Positions 17,680 to 27,617 of a stretch of 64,000 bases of DNA are shown here, piece after piece. The notes beneath the pieces were generated by a model. The model was not told where the DNA came from, ran no database searches, and saw only the letters and a program-made list of their open reading frames with translations. The position numbers and the translations under genes were made by a program. The first letter of the stretch is position 1. Every line of letters starts with the position of its first letter. Location of the stretch: positions 1-64,000 of the forward strand of contig QAOA01003350.1 of NCBI GenBank assembly GCA_003255065.1. The letters are read 5' to 3'. This DNA comes from Cercis canadensis. Lineage: Eukaryota > Streptophyta > Magnoliopsida > Fabales > Fabaceae.

Positions 17680-18836
17680 GGACTTTGATGATCTTTTTCC
17701 CAAAAGATGGTCTTAGCGCTTTGCCAACAATTAGGGGAATTGAGCATCAAATTGACTTCACTCTCAGAGCTACCATTCCAAATAGACCAGCTTATAGAAG
17801 CAATTCGAAGGCGACAAAGGAGCTTCAAAAACAAGTTGGAGAATTCACGGCTAAGGAATATGTGAGAGAAAACATGAGTTCATGTGTTGTACCCGTGCTT
17901 CTAGTGCCTAAGAAGGATGAATCATGAAAGATGTGTGTTGATTGTAGTGCCATCAACCGAATCACTATAAAGTATAGACACCCCTAGGCTAGATTATATG
18001 CTTGATGAATTGCATGAATCTTGCTTGTTTTCCAAAATTGATCTTAAAAGTGGGTATCACCAAATTAGGATGAACGAAGGAGATGAATGGAAAACAGCCT
18101 TTAAGACTAAATATGGTTTATATGAGTGGTTAGTTATGCCATTTGGATTAACTAATGAACCTAGTACCTTCATGAGATTAATGAACAATGTTTTGCGTGA
18201 TTTTATTGGCAAGTTTGTGGTTGTCTATTTTGATGATATTTTGATCTATAAATGAACACATTGAGCATTTACAAAACATGTTATCTATTTTGAGAAAAGA
18301 AAATTTGTTTGCTAATTTGAAAAAGTGCTCTGTTTGTACAAATCAAGTTGTGTTTCTTGGCTTTGTTATGAGTGCTAAGGGAGTTCAGGTTGATGAAGAG
18401 AAGGTGAAGTCTATTAGAGGCTGGCCTACACCTAAGAATGTGAGTAAAGTGAGGAGTTTTCATGGTTTGGCTAGTTTTTATAGGAAATTTGTGAGGGATT
18501 TTAGCACCCTAGCTGCACCATTGACTGAAATTGTGAAGAAAAATGTAAGATTTAAGTGGGAAAATGAACAAAAGATAGCTTTTAATCTCATTAAAGAAAG
18601 ATTGATTGTTGCACCACTGGTTGCTTTACTTGAGTTTACTAAAACTTTTGAAATTAAATGTGATGCTTCAGGTATAGGCATTGGAGCTTTCTTGATGCAA
18701 GATGGTCATCCCATTGCATAGTTTAGTGAGAAATTAAGTGAAGCGACCCTTAATTATCCTACATATGACAAGGAGATGTATGCATTGGGGAGTTCTTTGG
18801 AGACTTGGCAACATTATCTTCTTCCCAAGGAGTTTG
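17680..18836 (+). pseudogene. Gypsy reverse transcriptase and RNase H remnant
   Basis: The RT blocks are in order: 'LPTIRGIEHQIDF', 'VPVLLVPKKDES', a TGA where Trp is expected, 'MCVDCSAIN', a frameshift near 17985, '[16 protein letters not shown]', '[13 protein letters not shown]' and the catalytic '[10 protein letters not shown]' (YFDD at 18226-18237). A second frameshift lies near 18253, then 'FLGFVMSAKGVQV' and 'FHGLASFYRKFVRDFS'. RNase H starts with 'FEIKCDASGIGIGA', has a TAG at 18719, and stops abruptly after '[11 protein letters not shown]', where an internal deletion begins. Confidence 0.9.
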
Positions 18837-18975
18837 TGAGAGTGGTCTTTGAACCGGGAGGCAATGCGTACAAGTTGGAGTTACCTAGTGAGTATGGTGT
18901 AAGTGCCATTTTTTTCTTAATGCAGCTAATCTTTCTCCCTTTGATGTAGGTGAGAATTCGAGGACAAATCCTTTT
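18837..18975 (+). pseudogene. Integrase C-terminal tail left after internal deletion
   Basis: Directly after the broken RNase H the sequence reads '[17 protein letters not shown]' and then, with a frameshift, '[17 protein letters not shown]', the very end of the pol polyprotein in this clade. The integrase zinc domain and catalytic core and the rest of RNase H, normally well over 1 kb, are missing. The join near 18837 marks the deletion. Confidence 0.8.
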
Positions 18976-18979
18976 GAAG

Positions 18980-18989
18980 AGAGGGGGAA
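18980..18989 (+). promoter_or_regulatory. Polypurine tract of the CRM-like element
   Basis: 'agagggggaa' lies directly before the 'tgatgagg' start of the 3' LTR, as expected for the plus-strand primer. Confidence 0.85.
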
Positions 18990-19463
18990 TGATGAGGATC
19001 ATTAAGGAGCACTAGTGGATCCTCTACACATGTCCAGAGGCCCAATTACAATGGATAGAGCTAAGAAGATATAAGCTACCTTGGGAGAGCTGATTAAAGA
19101 GACTTGGGCTCGTGAAGATTTGGGCATAGAGAGCATGCAACGACTTATGAGCATCATTCAAGTTGTTGAAGGAACAACTGGGCCAAGGATGGAGCTTTAG
19201 TGTGGGAGGCTGGACCAAACACTCACTTAGAGCTTTCTTTTGGGCTGAAAAATGCCACTTGTGTTTTTGGCCAATTTAATGCTTATTTGTTTTGGGACCA
19301 GTTTTGTTTTTGGGTTTTTAGTTGTTTTAGATTCAAATAATCTATTCAACACTTTAGTTATTGTGCCTTTTACTAAATTAGAGTTGTAACTAGGTTTCAC
19401 CTAGGTTTGCTGAAGTGTGTTTTCTATTAAAGGGAGACAACCCCCTTTGTGGCAACCAACTTT
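18990..19463 (+). repeat. 3' LTR of the CRM-like element (3' end lost)
   Basis: It starts 'tgatgaggatcattaagg' and follows the 5' LTR with scattered differences up to 'accaactttg' at about 19463, where similarity stops. About 340 bp of LTR present on the 5' side are absent. It includes 'ggatcctctacaca', the intact version of the site where the hAT element sits in the 5' LTR. Confidence 0.85.
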
Positions 19464-20167
19464 GTTCACCTAGGTTTATGCAATTAGTGACAAATTATGT
19501 GAGAACATATGTTTATCTTCTCCCTCCAACAACTGCAGCCTCCATTTCCATTTTCAAACTTTTCTCATTCTCCTCCGTTCTCCGCCGTCCTCTCTCTTTT
19601 TCCTTAGAGCAAATCAGCACCATTTCAACTTTCGAAGCTTGTGTTTTGCACCGCAAGTCCCCTACTTCAAGTCTACCAGTTCAAATTTTTAGGTTTCTAC
19701 TCATCAAAGTAGGTTCCTGTACTCATCTCTTATATATGAATTTTTATGCGTTTTGTATGAGTAATTTTATTTCAATTACCATGAACATTATAGGATTTAG
19801 CTGTTTAAAATGTTTATTGCTTATTTTAGATAGTGTAGTAGTTGTTTTACATGTAGGTTAATAGTGTAGGTTGATAGATAGTGAAATTGATAATGAACTA
19901 TATATCATTTGTTAAGATTAGGAACTCAATTTTGTTATATGCTTGATGTTAAATCATTCTGGAATTTTTTCTAAATTTTTTCAATGGTGTAGGAATAATT
20001 TTTTAATTTTTTCAACTGTTGTGTAAGTTTTTACTTCTACTGGTATGTAATTATGTATGTTGGAATAAATTGTAATTTAGGGTTTGTGTTTTTGTTGAAT
20101 TGTGTGGAATTTTAAATTCCTGGAATGTTCAATTTTTAGGGGAGACTCTGCCTAATTTTTGATTTAT
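19464..20167. other. Unassigned DNA, possibly transcribed-type sequence
   Basis: 19520-19700 is C/T-rich and resembles a plant 5' untranslated region; 'aggtttctact' and 'caaagtaggt' are splice-like. The 148-codon open frame at 19415-19861 overlaps the LTR end, is not Ala/Gly/charged like a real plant protein, and matches no family I know. The rest is AT-rich. It may be the 5' part of the CACTA element that follows. Confidence 0.35.
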
Positions 20168-20169
20168 TA

Positions 20170-20465
20170 TTTAGGGATTTAGAGTATAGGGTTTAGGGAT
20201 TAAGAATTTAAGGTTTAGGTTTTAGGAATTTAGTGGTTTAGGGTTTAGGTTTTGGGTTTCGAGTTAAGAAGTTTAGGTTTGGAGTTTCGGGTTAAGGAGT
20301 TTAGGTTTAGGATTTAAGGTTAGGGTTAGGGGTTGAGGTTTTAGGAGTTTGGAGTTTTAAGTTTAGGGTTGTGGTTTATGATTTAGGATTTAGGGTTAGG
20401 GTTTAAAGTTTGTTGATTTAGGATTTAGGGTTAAGGGTTTAAGGTTTGTTGATTTAGGGATTAGT
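20170..20465 (+). repeat. Degenerate TTTAGGG/GGTTTAGG-like repeat tract
   Basis: About 300 bp are built from variants of 'gggtttagg', 'ggatttagg' and 'gggttaagg', close to the plant telomere unit TTTAGGG but with variable spacing and many substitutions. Perfect TTTAGGG occurs scattered, not in a long uninterrupted run. It looks like an old interstitial telomere-like or simple-sequence tract. Confidence 0.75.
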
Positions 20466-20557
20466 AGTCTTATTGTACTAATTATTTCATTGGTTTTATT
20501 TAAATTGAATGACATATGTCAAACTAGCCGAGATGTTCATCTACGACAGCTGGGCCG

Positions 20558-21336
20558 CCATCTAAGAGGGACAGAGGCAAGGCTGTTACTTTGCCTTCTT
20601 AGACTGAGCCGACCTTGTCTTTGTTTATGCCGACCTTAAGGTTGGTGTGCACACTGCGATGTACGAGGGGTGCTCATGAGCCACCACCCTAGGCTTTGCA
20701 TTGTCGGCCTTGGAGGGTCATCGCATGCAAGTCCATTGATTTCGGACTCACCACATCCGAGCTCCTGATTGGCTGATGGACGGTTGTTTATTGAGCCACA
20801 CTGGAGGAAATAGTAAGTTAATTCTAATACTTAACATTTTTTTAACATTTATTATTAATTATTTCTAATACTTAACAATTAATTCTTTTTTTGCAGCTTT
20901 ATGCCTTTCAAGGAGCTCATGAACTATCTTTCGGCTATCTACAAGTCNCCATCTAAGAGGGACAGAGGCAAGGCTGTTACTTTGCCTTCTTAGACTGAGC
21001 TGACCTTGTCTTTGTTTATGCCGACCTTAAGGTTGGTGTGCACACTGCGATGTACGAGGGGTGCTCATGAGCCACCACCCTAGGCTCTGCATTGTCGGCC
21101 TTGGAGGGTCATCGCATGCAAGTCCATTGATTTCGGACTCACCACATCCGAGCTCCCGATTGGCTGATGGACGGTTGTTTATTGAGCCACACTGGAGGAA
21201 ATAGTAAGTTAATTCTAATACTTAACGTTTTTTTAACATTTATTATTAATTATTTCTAATACTTAACAATTAATTCTTTTTTTGCAGCTTTATGCCTTTC
21301 AAGGAGCTCATGAACTATCTTTCGGCTATCTACAAG
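20558..21336. repeat. 389-bp direct duplicate around a single N (probable assembly artefact)
   Basis: 20558-20946 and 20948-21336 are nearly identical (for example 'aggctttgc'/'aggctctgc'; 'ctcctgatt'/'ctcccgatt'), separated by one N at 20947. The duplicated block begins and ends in the middle of exons, which a functional duplication would not be expected to respect. An unmerged contig or haplotype overlap is the simplest reading. Confidence 0.85.
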
Positions 21337-22200
21337 TCCAAATTTGAGCAGTTGTGGCTGGACTTCACCTCAGTTCCTAATAAGGTGAAGAAACTCTGGT
21401 GGATAGAGTTCAAGGTAACAATTATTTGATTTTACTTTATTCTAAACTAATTTGTATACACATTTATTAACATTGATATTATGTTTTCTAATGCAGAGGA
21501 AATGTGTTTGGGAGCCCCATCATGATAGCTAGATTTGTAAGATTTGGCTCTCTAAGTGTTCTGACAGCCTTTATGCCTTTTTTTGAGATATCAAGATCGG
21601 GAAGTCCAGGGGTGAATGGTTGTCGCTTGCTGTACTTGAGGCCCTCAGAGCCAGATGAGCATCTTAGGAGTATAGGGCCATCTTTGAGAGGAACAAGAAG
21701 AATCGTTCCTTGGACTGGTGGCACGCCTTTCACAGGGGTGGCTCTATCACCTTATCTGAACACAAACGAAGGTTGTTAAGTGATTTATTTAATAACATTG
21801 TGAAATTTGAGATATGTCAATTTATGTTTACTAATAGTTGAAGTTTTTTTATAGACGAAGGAGTTGGGGAGAGAGCCCAACGCTCTGGAGGTTTTTCGTC
21901 ACCTCCAGCACAGCTCTACTAAGGGCTGGGTCCATCAACGGGTAGAGTCCACCTATTTAAGTATTAAAATCATTCTTCAATCTTTATGTCAATTACATGT
22001 ATGTATTTGCTACTAACCTAATTATTTTATCTATGCAGACTGAGTTTGAAAGACGCCGATCTGAGAGCCAGGCCCAGTCATCTTCCTCTTTTGTTGATGA
22101 CACCGTGATATGGCTCGATGTTGTTGGCAGGAAGCATAGGAAGGACCGGGTTTATGGCATGGGCTCTAAGGCTGGCATATTGGACTCCACCAACTCATAG
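21288..22200 (+). pseudogene. Ptta/En/Spm-type transposase-like gene (Transposase_24 style)
   Basis: Four exon-like segments are bounded by plausible splice sites: 21288-21414 (FMPFKELMNYLSAIYKSKFE, donor gtaaca), 21497-about 21775 (RKCVWEPHHD, then AIFERNKKNRSLDWW and a Gly/Ser-rich block), 21855-21956 (TKELGREPNALEVFRHLQ) and 22039-22200 (TEFERRRSESQAQSSSS, then DVVGRKHRKDRVYGMGSKAG). These blocks are those of the plant CACTA-associated transposase_24 family. Several in-frame stops in the second segment show it is decayed. An earlier exon-like stretch from about 20558 ('PSKRDRGKAVTLPS') also carries stops. Confidence 0.75.
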
Positions 22201-22609
22201 CCTACCCAGCCCTCCCAGCAGCCAAATCCTTAGATGTCTGAGGTGTTGATCCAGATGGCTAGCTTGCAGCAGGAAGTGGCTCACCTCCATCCCAGGCACT
22301 GGATGCCACTGGCATATCCACGGAGGTGCTTTGGGAGACTTACTACAGCAACACCAGGGTCTAGCATCTAGTTCGGCCCCACTGCCCCCCGTTGATGATC
22401 ACGATGATGTAGCTCAGGACTTTGGGACAAATGAGGAGGAGTAATGCTTAGGGCTTTCCATTGTATTTTTTTTTTAGATTCTATAACATTTTTTTATTGT
22501 AATTAAATTTTATTATATATTTCATTTAATTTTGTTTATTAATTTGATTAAATGTTTATAAAATATAAATAGTCATTTGAGCCAAAAAAATAAAAAATAA
22601 AAATCTACC
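22201..22609 (+). other. 3' region of the CACTA-type gene
   Basis: After the TAG at 22198-22200 the sequence still resembles the C-terminus of the same protein family ('PTQPSQQPNP', 'VLIQMASLQQEV') to about 22440, then becomes T-rich non-coding DNA. The TAG therefore may be premature. Confidence 0.5.
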
Positions 22610-22854
22610 ACGTAATTTCTCACGAACATTGGTCCGTGAGAATTTTCTCACCGAATAGGTCTGTGAGAACTTCAATGACTTACGCGTGAGATCCTCTCAT
22701 GCGTAACAAATGTTTATCCGTGAGAAATTCCTTGATAAATTTCTCATTGACCATTTTGTCTGTGAGAAATTTTGTGAGAATTATGTTTCTCACGGACTTT
22801 TCCTCTATTTCTCATGAATTTGGTTCGTGAGAAAAATCAAATTTTCTTGTAATG
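22610..22854 (+). repeat. CACTA subterminal repeat region and 3' terminus
   Basis: About ten copies of the short motif 'ccgtgagaa' or its reverse complement 'ttctcacgg', in both orientations, precede 'ttttcttgtaatg'. Subterminal motifs of this kind bind the element's DNA-binding protein in CACTA elements. A 54-bp copy of the end (22860-22914) follows a single N at 22859. Confidence 0.75.
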
Positions 22855-22914
22855 ATGGNCTATTTCTCACGGATTTGGTTCGTGAGAAAAATCAAATTTT
22901 CTTGTAATGATGGA
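22805..22914. repeat. 54-bp direct duplicate around a single N (probable assembly artefact)
   Basis: 22805-22858 ('ctatttctcatgaatttgg' to 'taatgatgg') and 22860-22914 are the same sequence apart from a base (catgaa/cacgga), separated by an N at 22859. Confidence 0.8.
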
Positions 22915-23543
22915 GGATGGAGGACAAATAATCAAACTTAACTCATAAGTGAAAATCTCAAATTTAAATATTCAAATAACTAAAAATCAAAAGATATAAA
23001 AACTTAATCTATATATACCTAATTTAAAATGGTGCCTTATAACAAAATTAGATTGTTCAAACAACCCAACATCTCTTACAAGTTCAGATACTCTTAACAT
23101 AATTAAGTTCATAATTTTTTACATAGCAAAATTAAATAATTGGAACATATAAATAAATAATTAGATAATCATAACAAGAAAAAAAGGGAGAGATAGAGTC
23201 ACATAGTATCAGCTAAATAAATAAATAAATAAATAACCAAGAAACTAATTAAATCGTGCATAATAGACAAAGAAAAATAATGCAAGAATATGGGATGTCA
23301 GAGCCACATAGTAGCATATGATTTTATTCCCTCTTAGTGGAGTTACTGACACTCATGCATTAAATAATAACAAAAAAAAGGAGAAAATAAGGATAATAAT
23401 AAAGCAATGGGTTAATGGTAAAAGTTTTAAGAAATTAGTAAAATGTCTTAAGTTAAAGTATGTGTACTGTGTGATTATGTATTATACTTTTTACATATTT
23501 AAATATATAATATTAAATAAATCTTCTAAATAGTTAATAAATA
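22915..23543. other. AT-rich unassigned DNA with (ATAA)n
   Basis: No gene. It holds a (taaa)n microsatellite at about 23214-23235 and AT-rich low-complexity sequence. Open frame 23318-23533 is Lys/Ile/Tyr-rich and looks like chance. Confidence 0.6.
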
Positions 23544-23611
23544 ATTTTTGGGCAACAATAAACGTAGGTCTCTAGCNAATTTTTGAGCAACAATAAACGT
23601 AGGTCTCTAGC
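23544..23611. repeat. 33-bp direct duplicate around a single N (probable assembly artefact)
   Basis: 'aatttttgggcaacaata' to 'ctctagc' before the N at 23577 is repeated as 'aatttttgagcaacaata' to 'ctctagc' after it. Confidence 0.75.
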
Positions 23612-23700
23612 TGTCTTAGTGGTTTGGACCATGAACTTTTTTAAGTAAGAGGTAGTAGGTTCAAACCCATTAAATATGGTTTCTATTAATTTCCAAACTA
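23598..23700 (+). mobile_element. tRNA-derived SINE-like sequence
   Basis: 'tagctgtcttagtggtttgg' resembles a polymerase III A box, and 'ggttcaaaccc' about 50 bp later fits the B box (GWTCRANNC). The spacing and the phrase between them ('accatgaac', 'taagaggtagta') are like tRNA-related SINE heads in plants. No target duplication or clear tail was found. A related phrase ('ataggtctctagttgtctt') recurs near 23740, perhaps a second fragment. Confidence 0.4.
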
Positions 23701-24427
23701 TTCTATTAATAAATATATTTATATGTGGTAATAAACTTAAACATAGGTCTCTAGTTGTCTTGTTTGGTGTCCAAATTTTGTGTGTCCATGCCAAAATTTG
23801 GATTAAAAAGATTCACTATAATTTTTTTTTTTTGCCATGAGGTTCACTATAATTTAGACTGCAAAGTTAGGCCACTTTATTTTCATTCTTTCTATTTTCA
23901 ACTTTACCAAGCATACCTTTGATTTATAGGTTTCGAAGCTTCACATATTTATGCCTAGATAGTTAGTTTTCCTTCATGGCCAACGGAATGCCATTGCACC
24001 ATCTCCATGCACTCACAAGTATATAGTAATGCTATATTTCCTTCCATACAATAGCCAATTCCCAAAAACTTTTCCGTTACATAACTTCCTTGGTTTTTGT
24101 GGATATCCTCATCTTCGGCCCAATATGGCCTAACATGGCTTAAGACCCAATTCCAATATCCCATGTCATTAAAGCCCCATTTCAGAATTTACCATCATGC
24201 CCCTCAAATCTATCTTATAAATAACCCTCTATGATAGGTATAAGGACTTTTGACTCCTTTTACATTTATTACCTTTTTTAGCTTGGACCAATCTAACTCG
24301 ACTTTTGGAACCCGAGTATCTCAGCTTGGCCCCTTAGTTCACTTATGTTACTTGTGCAGTTCGGATCCTTACCCATACCTAACCTTCAGCTCATCACCCG
24401 ACCGTAAACTCAACCTAGGCATCGTCA
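23701..24427 (+). repeat. Probable 5' LTR of Tat-lineage Gypsy element C (left end undefined)
   Basis: The sequence ends 'ggcatcgtca' right before the primer-binding site and has a TATA-like 'cttataaataaccc' near 24212, as an LTR should. The left boundary could not be fixed because the matching 3' LTR is not in the window. Most of the sequence is C-rich in a manner unlike its AT-rich flank from about 23900 on. Confidence 0.5.
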
Positions 24428-24447
24428 TTTGACACCGTCTGTGGGAA
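24428..24447 (+). promoter_or_regulatory. Primer-binding site of Gypsy element C
   Basis: 'tttgacaccgtctgtggga' matches the tggcgccgtctgtggga-type primer site common in plant Gypsy elements with two changes. It marks the LTR/internal boundary and the start of element C's internal region. Confidence 0.75.
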
Positions 24448-24499
24448 ACTTTCTTCTCTTTCCCATAAACAAATTTCTCTGATCAATTCTGAGTTAAGC

Positions 24500-26124
24500 A
24501 TCATTGATGCATATAACCAAGCTACACCAATCAATACCTCTGCCATCCAAAAAAACATCCCTACACCCACGAGACTCCCACGCCAACCACAAACAAACCA
24601 AAGACTACCTCCACAAATCTTTCTACCAACCTTCAGCCCGAAAAGCACCAAGGAAGCCCCTCCTCAGGATACCATCCCAAACCAACTGAATGACACCCTT
24701 AATTTTTTGCTCCAAGAAATCCAATCTTTAAAACAAGAGAGAATCGTAGATAAGGTAGAAATTGCCGAGCTCAAGAGGCGAGAGCACCTCAGAGAGTCTG
24801 AGTCTGAGTCCTTGGACGAATCTCCGCTCTATGCCCCCTTTGGCCCGACACCTTTAACCTAATCCCGATACACAAAAGACCCCGCCTACAAACCAATTAA
24901 GCTCTAGCAAAGCCTTTTTCCATACCTGCAAGAAAAACTGTCCCAAATGATAAGCTCCCCCAAACCTTCCCCATCCAGCTTGGAAAAGCAAAAGAGAGTT
25001 AGAAAACACCAATTTACCTAACATATCTTAGACTACCCCCTACCAGCCCATTTTAAACAGCCGTAACTCAAACTTTATGACAGGTCAACCGACCTTAGAG
25101 AACATCTGGAAAATTATAATTCTATCATGCTTCTGAGTAGCACTTAAGACAAGCTCATGCGCCGAGCTTTCCCAACAACTTTGTGAAGAGCAGCTTTGCA
25201 GTGGTTCTCAGGCCTCCTCCAAAATAGCATCTCCAGTTTTGATTAATTGTCTGAACTCCTCCAAGTCCGTTTCTCTACCAGCATGAGCCATAAAAAATCC
25301 TCAGCCATCCTAGCTACCTTAAAACAAGGAAAAAATGAACCCTTGAAAGATTATATGGACCAATATACCAAGCTCTCCCTCCAGGTTCGAGACCTAACAG
25401 ATTCAGTAGCCATGCACGCCATCCAAGCAGGTATCTGACCTGGACACCAACACGAAAACCTGACCTTGGATCCACTAAGAAACCTAACCAACCTCCTTCC
25501 CATGACTGCCAAACACATCAACCTTGAAGAGGAGTTGGGTCAAACAAACAAAAACAAAACCAAAGACAAAAGACCTCAAGAAGAAAGAAGGGGCAAAGAA
25601 GAGAATGTTCTCCTAGCCGACCCCAATTTGAGACCTATACCCCTTTAAACCAAACCCGAGCTCGGGTTTTGGAAGAGATATGCCATACAATGCTTGCCAA
25701 ACTCCCACCACCTAAAGAAAATGTGGGATTTGACAAGGAAAAATATTGTGCTTTCCACAAATAGAGAATGCATGATACTAACAATTGTAAGCACCTATGC
25801 AACCTTATCGAGGACCTCTTCCAAAAAGGATACTTGTAAAAGTACTAAGCTGAGATCCCATCCCCAATCCAAAGACCAAACAGAGACAATTGACCTTGAT
25901 ACAGATCCCCCCAGCGAAACCCAAATCCTAAACAGGACCGAAATTGCCCAAGAAGTCGATCTCTCAACTAGCACCAACCAAACCAACAAGAGGACCCAAG
26001 GCGAAAATGCCGTAGGAACCATCCACATCATTGTTGGCGGATTCACTGGAGGCGGGACCTCTAGATCCTCCCACAAGAGGCATGGAATAGCAGCAGAAAA
26101 TCACAAAAAGGAGGTCCTCCATAC
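24500..26124 (+). pseudogene. Gag of Gypsy element C
   Basis: The N-terminal, Pro-rich part (from about 24500) leads into a coiled region ('LLQEIQSLKQERIVDKVEIA', 'RREHLRESESES'). The capsid core follows with 'RAALQWFSGL', 'SELLQVRFSTSMSHKKSSA', 'LKQGKNEPLKDYM' and 'VAMHAIQAGI'. The end of gag has 'IHIIVGGFTGGGTSR' and 'ENHKKEVLH', the block that precedes protease in this lineage. At least seven stops and a frameshift (near 25690) interrupt it. The Ogre-like element enters right after 'EVLH'. Confidence 0.88.
26120..26124. repeat. Left target-site duplication (CATAC) of the Ogre-like element
   Basis: 'catac' directly precedes the element's 'tgtcata' end and recurs at 50844-50848 after its other end. 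Five-base duplications are normal for LTR retrotransposons. Confidence 0.9.
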
Positions 26125-26165
26125 TGTCATAACGTACCCGAAGGTCGCTACAACGCGAACGGCAG

Positions 26166-26960
26166 ACTTAGAAAAAAATATTAGATTTATGAAATAAAAT
26201 TTGGAGTCGTCACCAATCGTATTAAGAAAATAGGAAACAATTAAAAAATCCCTTTTTAATTAAATAAATAAAAAATGGTCTGTGAATCAGAGAGGGTTCG
26301 GGAGTCAATTTGTATATGGGGAATGTGTTAAGTACTCCACAACACCCATCTAAAAGACAGTTACCCGAAATTAGTTGTGCAAATCATAAAATGGCCAAAA
26401 ATGTCTTTTATTCATCTCTTGAATAATAAATTATACAAGTAAATAAGAATACTAACAGCAAATTTAAACATGAAATGCATGCAAGTAATGTGCTCCTTCC
26501 ACCCGTTCCTTGCATATAGCGCCATCTGGAGTGATGCTTATCATTACCTAGGAACGATAANACTTAGAAAAAAAGATTAGATTTATGAAATAAAATTTGG
26601 AGTCGTCACCAATCGTATTAAGAAAATAGGAAACAATTAAAAAATCCCTTTTTAATTAAATAAATAAAAAATGGTCTGTGAATCAGAGAGGGTTCAGGAG
26701 TCAATTTGTATATGGGGAATGTGTTAAGTACTCCACAACACCCATTTAAAAGACAGTTACCCGAAATTAGTTGTGCAAATCATAAAATGGCCAAAAATGT
26801 CTTTTATTCATCTCTTGAATAATAAATTATACAAGTAAATAAGAATACTAACAGCAAATTTAAACATGAAATGCATGCAAGTAATGTGCTCCTTCCACCC
26901 GTTCCTTGCATATAGCGCCATCTGGAGTGATGCTTATCATTACCTAGGAACGATAAGGTG
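26166..26960. repeat. 397-bp direct duplicate around a single N (probable assembly artefact)
   Basis: 26166-26562 and 26564-26960 are almost identical ('acttagaaaaaaa(t/g)attag' to 'cctaggaacgataa'), separated by an N at 26563. The other LTR contains this block once. Confidence 0.9.
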
Positions 26961-27617
26961 GGCCACCTGATATGCAGATGTATCACCTTATCCCTCCATG
27001 ATAGGTAAGGGGCCTATGGATACTATGCAATACATATATATTTTTTTTATATGCAGTGCAAATATATATTATTAAGTATTACAAAACTTGTCTCGAAGAG
27101 AGGGATTTTAATTACATTCGAAAAAAATAAAGTAGGATAAAAGAAAGTCTTTTGCTACTAGCTTGTAGCAAAACCTTTCAACTTGCCCACGACTACAATC
27201 ACTTTCAGTTAAATGTCAAATTGCTCAAGGAAACACCAAATTCAAGTTAAAAGATTCACAACCAAATATCTCACCTCAAGCATACAACAAAGATCCAGAA
27301 TGACACCAAATAAATAACGACCACAACTTAGAGAAATTAATAACCCAACAATGATTCTAAATCAAACTAAAAAATGAATTTAAAACAACCGCCCCAAAAG
27401 TATGACTGCCAATTAGCCTTCACACAGACAATGCAAAAATTATCAAATTGACATGCCAACAGCTCACATGCAATGCTTAGAACCAAGCTAACAACTCACA
27501 AAAATGGAACAATGGAAAATCAAGAAAAGATCACTCAGATAGAATCTAAAACAATTGCATTCAACATAAAATTGGAAGCAGTGGAAAAATGAAAAGAATC
27601 AAGAAAATGTACACATC

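Larger units (their letters stand above)
14467..19463 (+). mobile_element. CRM-like Ty3/Gypsy retrotransposon with internal deletions
   Basis: Order: 5' LTR remainder (14467-15383), degenerate Met-tRNA primer site (about 15386), leader, gag remnant, protease, coiled-coil segment, reverse transcriptase, RNase H, integrase C-terminal tail, polypurine tract, 3' LTR (from 18990). Protease before RT with integrase last is the Gypsy order. '[20 protein letters not shown]' in RT resembles the CRM chromovirus clade, a family impression. Most of gag and nearly all of integrase are deleted. The 5' LTR start is displaced by the hAT element at 'tctacaca', and the 3' LTR is cut short near 19463. Non-autonomous and dead. 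Confidence 0.88.
20520..22909 (+). mobile_element. CACTA (En/Spm)-type DNA transposon, partial
   Basis: It contains a multi-exon gene of the plant Ptta/En/Spm transposase type and ends in a typical CACTA subterminal region. There, many copies of 'gtgagaa' and 'ttctcacg' in both orientations (22610-22840) lead to 'attttcttgtaatg', one base different from the reverse complement of the CACTA terminus CACTACAAGAAAAT. No matching 5' CACTA terminus was found between 19464 and 20520, and no Transposase_21 (TNPD-like) gene is present, so the copy is incomplete. Two internal duplicates around single Ns inflate its length. Confidence 0.8.

Noticed and set aside
19415..19861. 148-codon open frame
   Set aside because: It starts inside the 3' LTR, crosses the LTR break, and reads as a hydrophobic T-rich chance frame.
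20170..20465. True telomere
   Set aside because: The units are degenerate and irregular, the tract is only about 300 bp and is embedded in transposon DNA on both sides.
20558..21336. Duplicated exon in the CACTA-type gene
   Set aside because: The copies are separated by a single N and nearly identical, like the other N-flanked duplicates, so an assembly artefact is more likely.
21488..21733. Minus-strand open frame of 81 codons
   Set aside because: Shadow of the transposase-type exon on the plus strand, which has recognisable family blocks.
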